A stretch of DNA of 64,000 nt from Lysobacterales bacterium (GTDB lineage: Bacteria > Pseudomonadota > Gammaproteobacteria > Xanthomonadales > SZUA-36). A model generated the notes under the pieces. That model was not told where the DNA came from. It was given only the letters and a program-made list of their open reading frames with translations, and did no database searches. The DNA lies in the NCBI GenBank assembly GCA_014238945.1, contig JABAAB010000067.1, forward strand, positions 1 through 64,000, in the 5' to 3' direction. Positions 61,817 through 64,000 of the stretch are shown here, in pieces. Within the stretch, counting starts at the first letter, position 1. Each line of letters starts with the position of its first letter. A program made the translations under genes and the position numbers.

Positions 61817-62148
61817 ATGCATTTAGTCGCATTCGGCCGCACCTGGCCGACTGCTGTTATTTGAGAAGGTTGCGATTCGTCGAATGCTATAGCAGCTTTC
61901 ATATGGTAGGCGGCTACACTTAAACTCCCAATCCAGCCAGCACCCGACTGCCCCCGCAGACAGGGCCGGCGTAAAAAGCTGAATTAGTGTCACCGCTCCG
62001 GTGCGGGCTTCGGTATTTGCACACCCTGTTGGTTTTAGCTTGAACTGCGCAGGTAACTTCATTAGAATGCGCCGAAAATCTAGTTAATTTAACCCCTTAC
62101 ATCGCCCGGACGGACTGTCTGTGGCTTTTTTTATATCCGGAATTTATA

Positions 62149-63768
62149 GTGATTACTACCGCTAACATTACCATGCAGTTTGGCGCAAAGCCCCTGTTTG
62201 AAAACATTTCTGCCAAGTTTGGCAATGGCAACCGTTATGGCCTCATCGGTGCCAATGGCAGTGGTAAATCCACGCTGATGAAGATTCTGGGCGGAGACCT
62301 TGAACCCACGGCAGGTCACGTTAAGGTGGATGTGGATGAACGTCTGGGTAAATTGCGTCAGGACCAGTTTGCGTTTGAGCAATATTCGGTTATCGATACC
62401 GTCATCATGGGTTATGACCAACTCTGGAAGGTGAAACAGGAACGCGACCGGATCTATTCATTGGCCGAGATGAGTGAAGACGAGGGTATGCAGGTCGCCG
62501 AGTTAGAGGTGGAGTTTGCTGAACTCGACGGCTACAGCGCCGAGTCTCGCGCCGGTGAGTTGCTGCTTGGTCTGGATATCCCTGAAGCCCAGCATTTTGG
62601 GCCAATGAGCGAAATCGCGCCCGGCTGGAAGTTGCGCATACTGCTGGCGCAGGCCCTGTTTGCTGACCCTGATATTCTGTTGCTGGACGAGCCCACCAAT
62701 AACCTTGACATCAATACGATTCGCTGGCTGGAAGACGTACTCTTTCAACGCAAGAGCACGATGATCATCATCTCGCACGACCGTCACTTCCTGAACAGTG
62801 TATGTACCCATATGGCGGACCTGGATTATGGTGAACTGCGTGTTTATCCAGGTACCTACGACCAATATATGACGGCAGCCACACAGGTGCGTGAGCGCCT
62901 GTATTCTGATAACGCCAAAAAGAAGGCCAAGATAACCGAGTTACAAAGTTTTGTAAGCCGTTTCAGCGCCAACGCGTCGAAGGCTAAACAGGCAACCTCG
63001 CGTGCACGTCAGATTGATAAGATTCAGCTGGAAGAAGTAAAACTTTCCAGTCGTATAAGCCCCTACCTGCGCTTCGAACAGGATAAAAAGCTTTACCGTC
63101 AGGCACTTGAAGTTGAAGGTTTGAGAAAGGCTTATGATGCTGAGCCACTATTCTCTGACCTGGACCTGCAGGTAGAAGTGGGTGAAAGGGTCGCTATCAT
63201 CGGTGCCAGTGGTATCGGTAAGACAACTCTGTTACGTACCTTGCTGGGAGATCTGGAAGCCGAGAGTGGCACATGCAAATGGTCGGAAAATTCAAATATC
63301 GGTTATTACGCGCAGGATCATTCCTCTGACTTCGACGAAGAGATTGACCTGTACTCGTGGATGGCGCAATGGGGACAGGAGAGCGATGACGAGCAGGTCA
63401 TACGTGGCACCTTGGGACGTCTGCTGTTCTCTCAGCACGAAATAGAAAAATCGGTCAAGGTGATTTCGGGTGGGGAACAGGGCCGTATGATGTTTGGCAA
63501 ACTGATGCTGCAAAAACCCAATATCATGTTGATGGATGAACCCACCAATCACCTTGATATGGAATCTATCGAGGCGTTGAACCTGGCACTGGAGAATTAT
63601 CCCGGCACATTGTTTTTTGTCAGTCATGACCGTGAGTTCATTTCTTCATTGGCGACCCGCATTATCGACATCACGAAGGATGGCGTGGTCAACTTCAAGG
63701 GTAGTTACGATGAGTATTTGCGCAGCCAGGGTATTGAAGAAACTGGTTTGCAGCTTGCTGTTGGTTGA
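62149..63768 (+). CDS. ybiT: ABC-F family ATPase (YbiT-like)
   Basis: [48 protein letters not shown]; two ABC domains with ABC-F linker. Confidence 0.93.
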   Translation: MITTANITMQFGAKPLFENISAKFGNGNRYGLIGANGSGKSTLMKILGGDLEPTAGHVKVDVDERLGKLRQDQFAFEQYSVIDTVIMGYDQLWKVKQERDRIYSLAEMSEDEGMQVAELEVEFAELDGYSAESRAGELLLGLDIPEAQHFGPMSEIAPGWKLRILLAQALFADPDILLLDEPTNNLDINTIRWLEDVLFQRKSTMIIISHDRHFLNSVCTHMADLDYGELRVYPGTYDQYMTAATQVRERLYSDNAKKKAKITELQSFVSRFSANASKAKQATSRARQIDKIQLEEVKLSSRISPYLRFEQDKKLYRQALEVEGLRKAYDAEPLFSDLDLQVEVGERVAIIGASGIGKTTLLRTLLGDLEAESGTCKWSENSNIGYYAQDHSSDFDEEIDLYSWMAQWGQESDDEQVIRGTLGRLLFSQHEIEKSVKVISGGEQGRMMFGKLMLQKPNIMLMDEPTNHLDMESIEALNLALENYPGTLFFVSHDREFISSLATRIIDITKDGVVNFKGSYDEYLRSQGIEETGLQLAVG

Positions 63769-63903
63769 ACAGGTCAGTACGTCGCCACGGTGTGCGAAGC
63801 GCATCAGCGCAGAGGGTTGGAGCAGTTGTGTCGCTACAAAACACTCTCAGCTCCGGGATGACCCTGCGCAACACCCGCGGCCCCGCGATGATGAACCACC
63901 GTC

Positions 63904-63923
63904 ATTCCCGCCAAAGCGGGAAT
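63904..63923. repeat. Palindromic ATTCCCGC-CAAA-GCGGGAAT intergenic repeat
   Basis: Perfect 8-bp inverted repeat. Confidence 0.7.
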
Positions 63924-63957
63924 CTCTCTGATCTCCCCCGCCCCCCCATAAAACAAC

Positions 63958-64000
63958 ATGAAGCCCGCCTTCTTCAAGATATCCATACTCATATTTCTCC
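63958..64000 (+). CDS. Start of a secreted-protein gene truncated by the window edge (MKPAFFKISILIFL...)
   Basis: ATG followed by a signal-peptide-like hydrophobic stretch; only 14 codons visible. Confidence 0.35.
   Translation, partial: MKPAFFKISILIFL

Noticed and set aside
61817-62148. tRNA or ncRNA in the intergenic region before the ABC-F gene
   Set aside because: No cloverleaf or tRNA consensus boxes recognised; only minor inverted segments.
63904-63923. Palindrome as a transcription terminator of the ABC-F gene
   Set aside because: No T-run follows; it looks like the common GTCATTCCCGC...GCGGGAATC intergenic repeat instead.

Overview
Gammaproteobacterial-looking chromosomal segment (taxonomy inferred only from gene content). 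Core blocks: (i) a 5'-truncated molybdopterin oxidoreductase subunit and an intact DDE insertion sequence (0-4.8 kb); (ii) suhB, trmJ, an alkyltransferase-like gene, the glutathione-dependent formaldehyde pathway (frmA/fghA), and a stand-alone encapsulated-ferritin-family gene (4.9-15 kb); (iii) a leucine/isovalerate catabolic cluster on the minus strand (15-22.8 kb), facing a branched-chain amino acid biosynthesis operon ilvC-ilvB-ilvM/N-leuA-ilvE-leuC-leuD-leuB-ilvA on the plus strand (23.3-33.5 kb); (iv) an M16 protease, a doubly lesioned MBL-fold pseudogene, a GST and icmF (33.6-42.6 kb); (v) an accessory island (about 42.6-58.7 kb) of unrelated gene modules separated by relics of an IS91-family transposase 3' end plus a conserved hairpin/terminal repeat; (vi) yehS-like DUF1456, deaD and an ABC-F (ybiT-like) gene. 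Two findings stand out. The first is a leader peptide absent from the ORF track (51 codons, 23108-23263, HLALLLLLVIIL), with mutually exclusive antiterminator/terminator segments upstream of ilvC, apparently a branched-chain amino acid attenuator. The second is the IS91-relic-delimited mosaic island, where at least six related terminal repeats abut module boundaries and fragments of recD, an NDP-forming acyl-CoA synthetase and a class V aminotransferase remain as debris. No tRNA, rRNA or CRISPR was found. All functional names are by recognition of protein motifs without database search.
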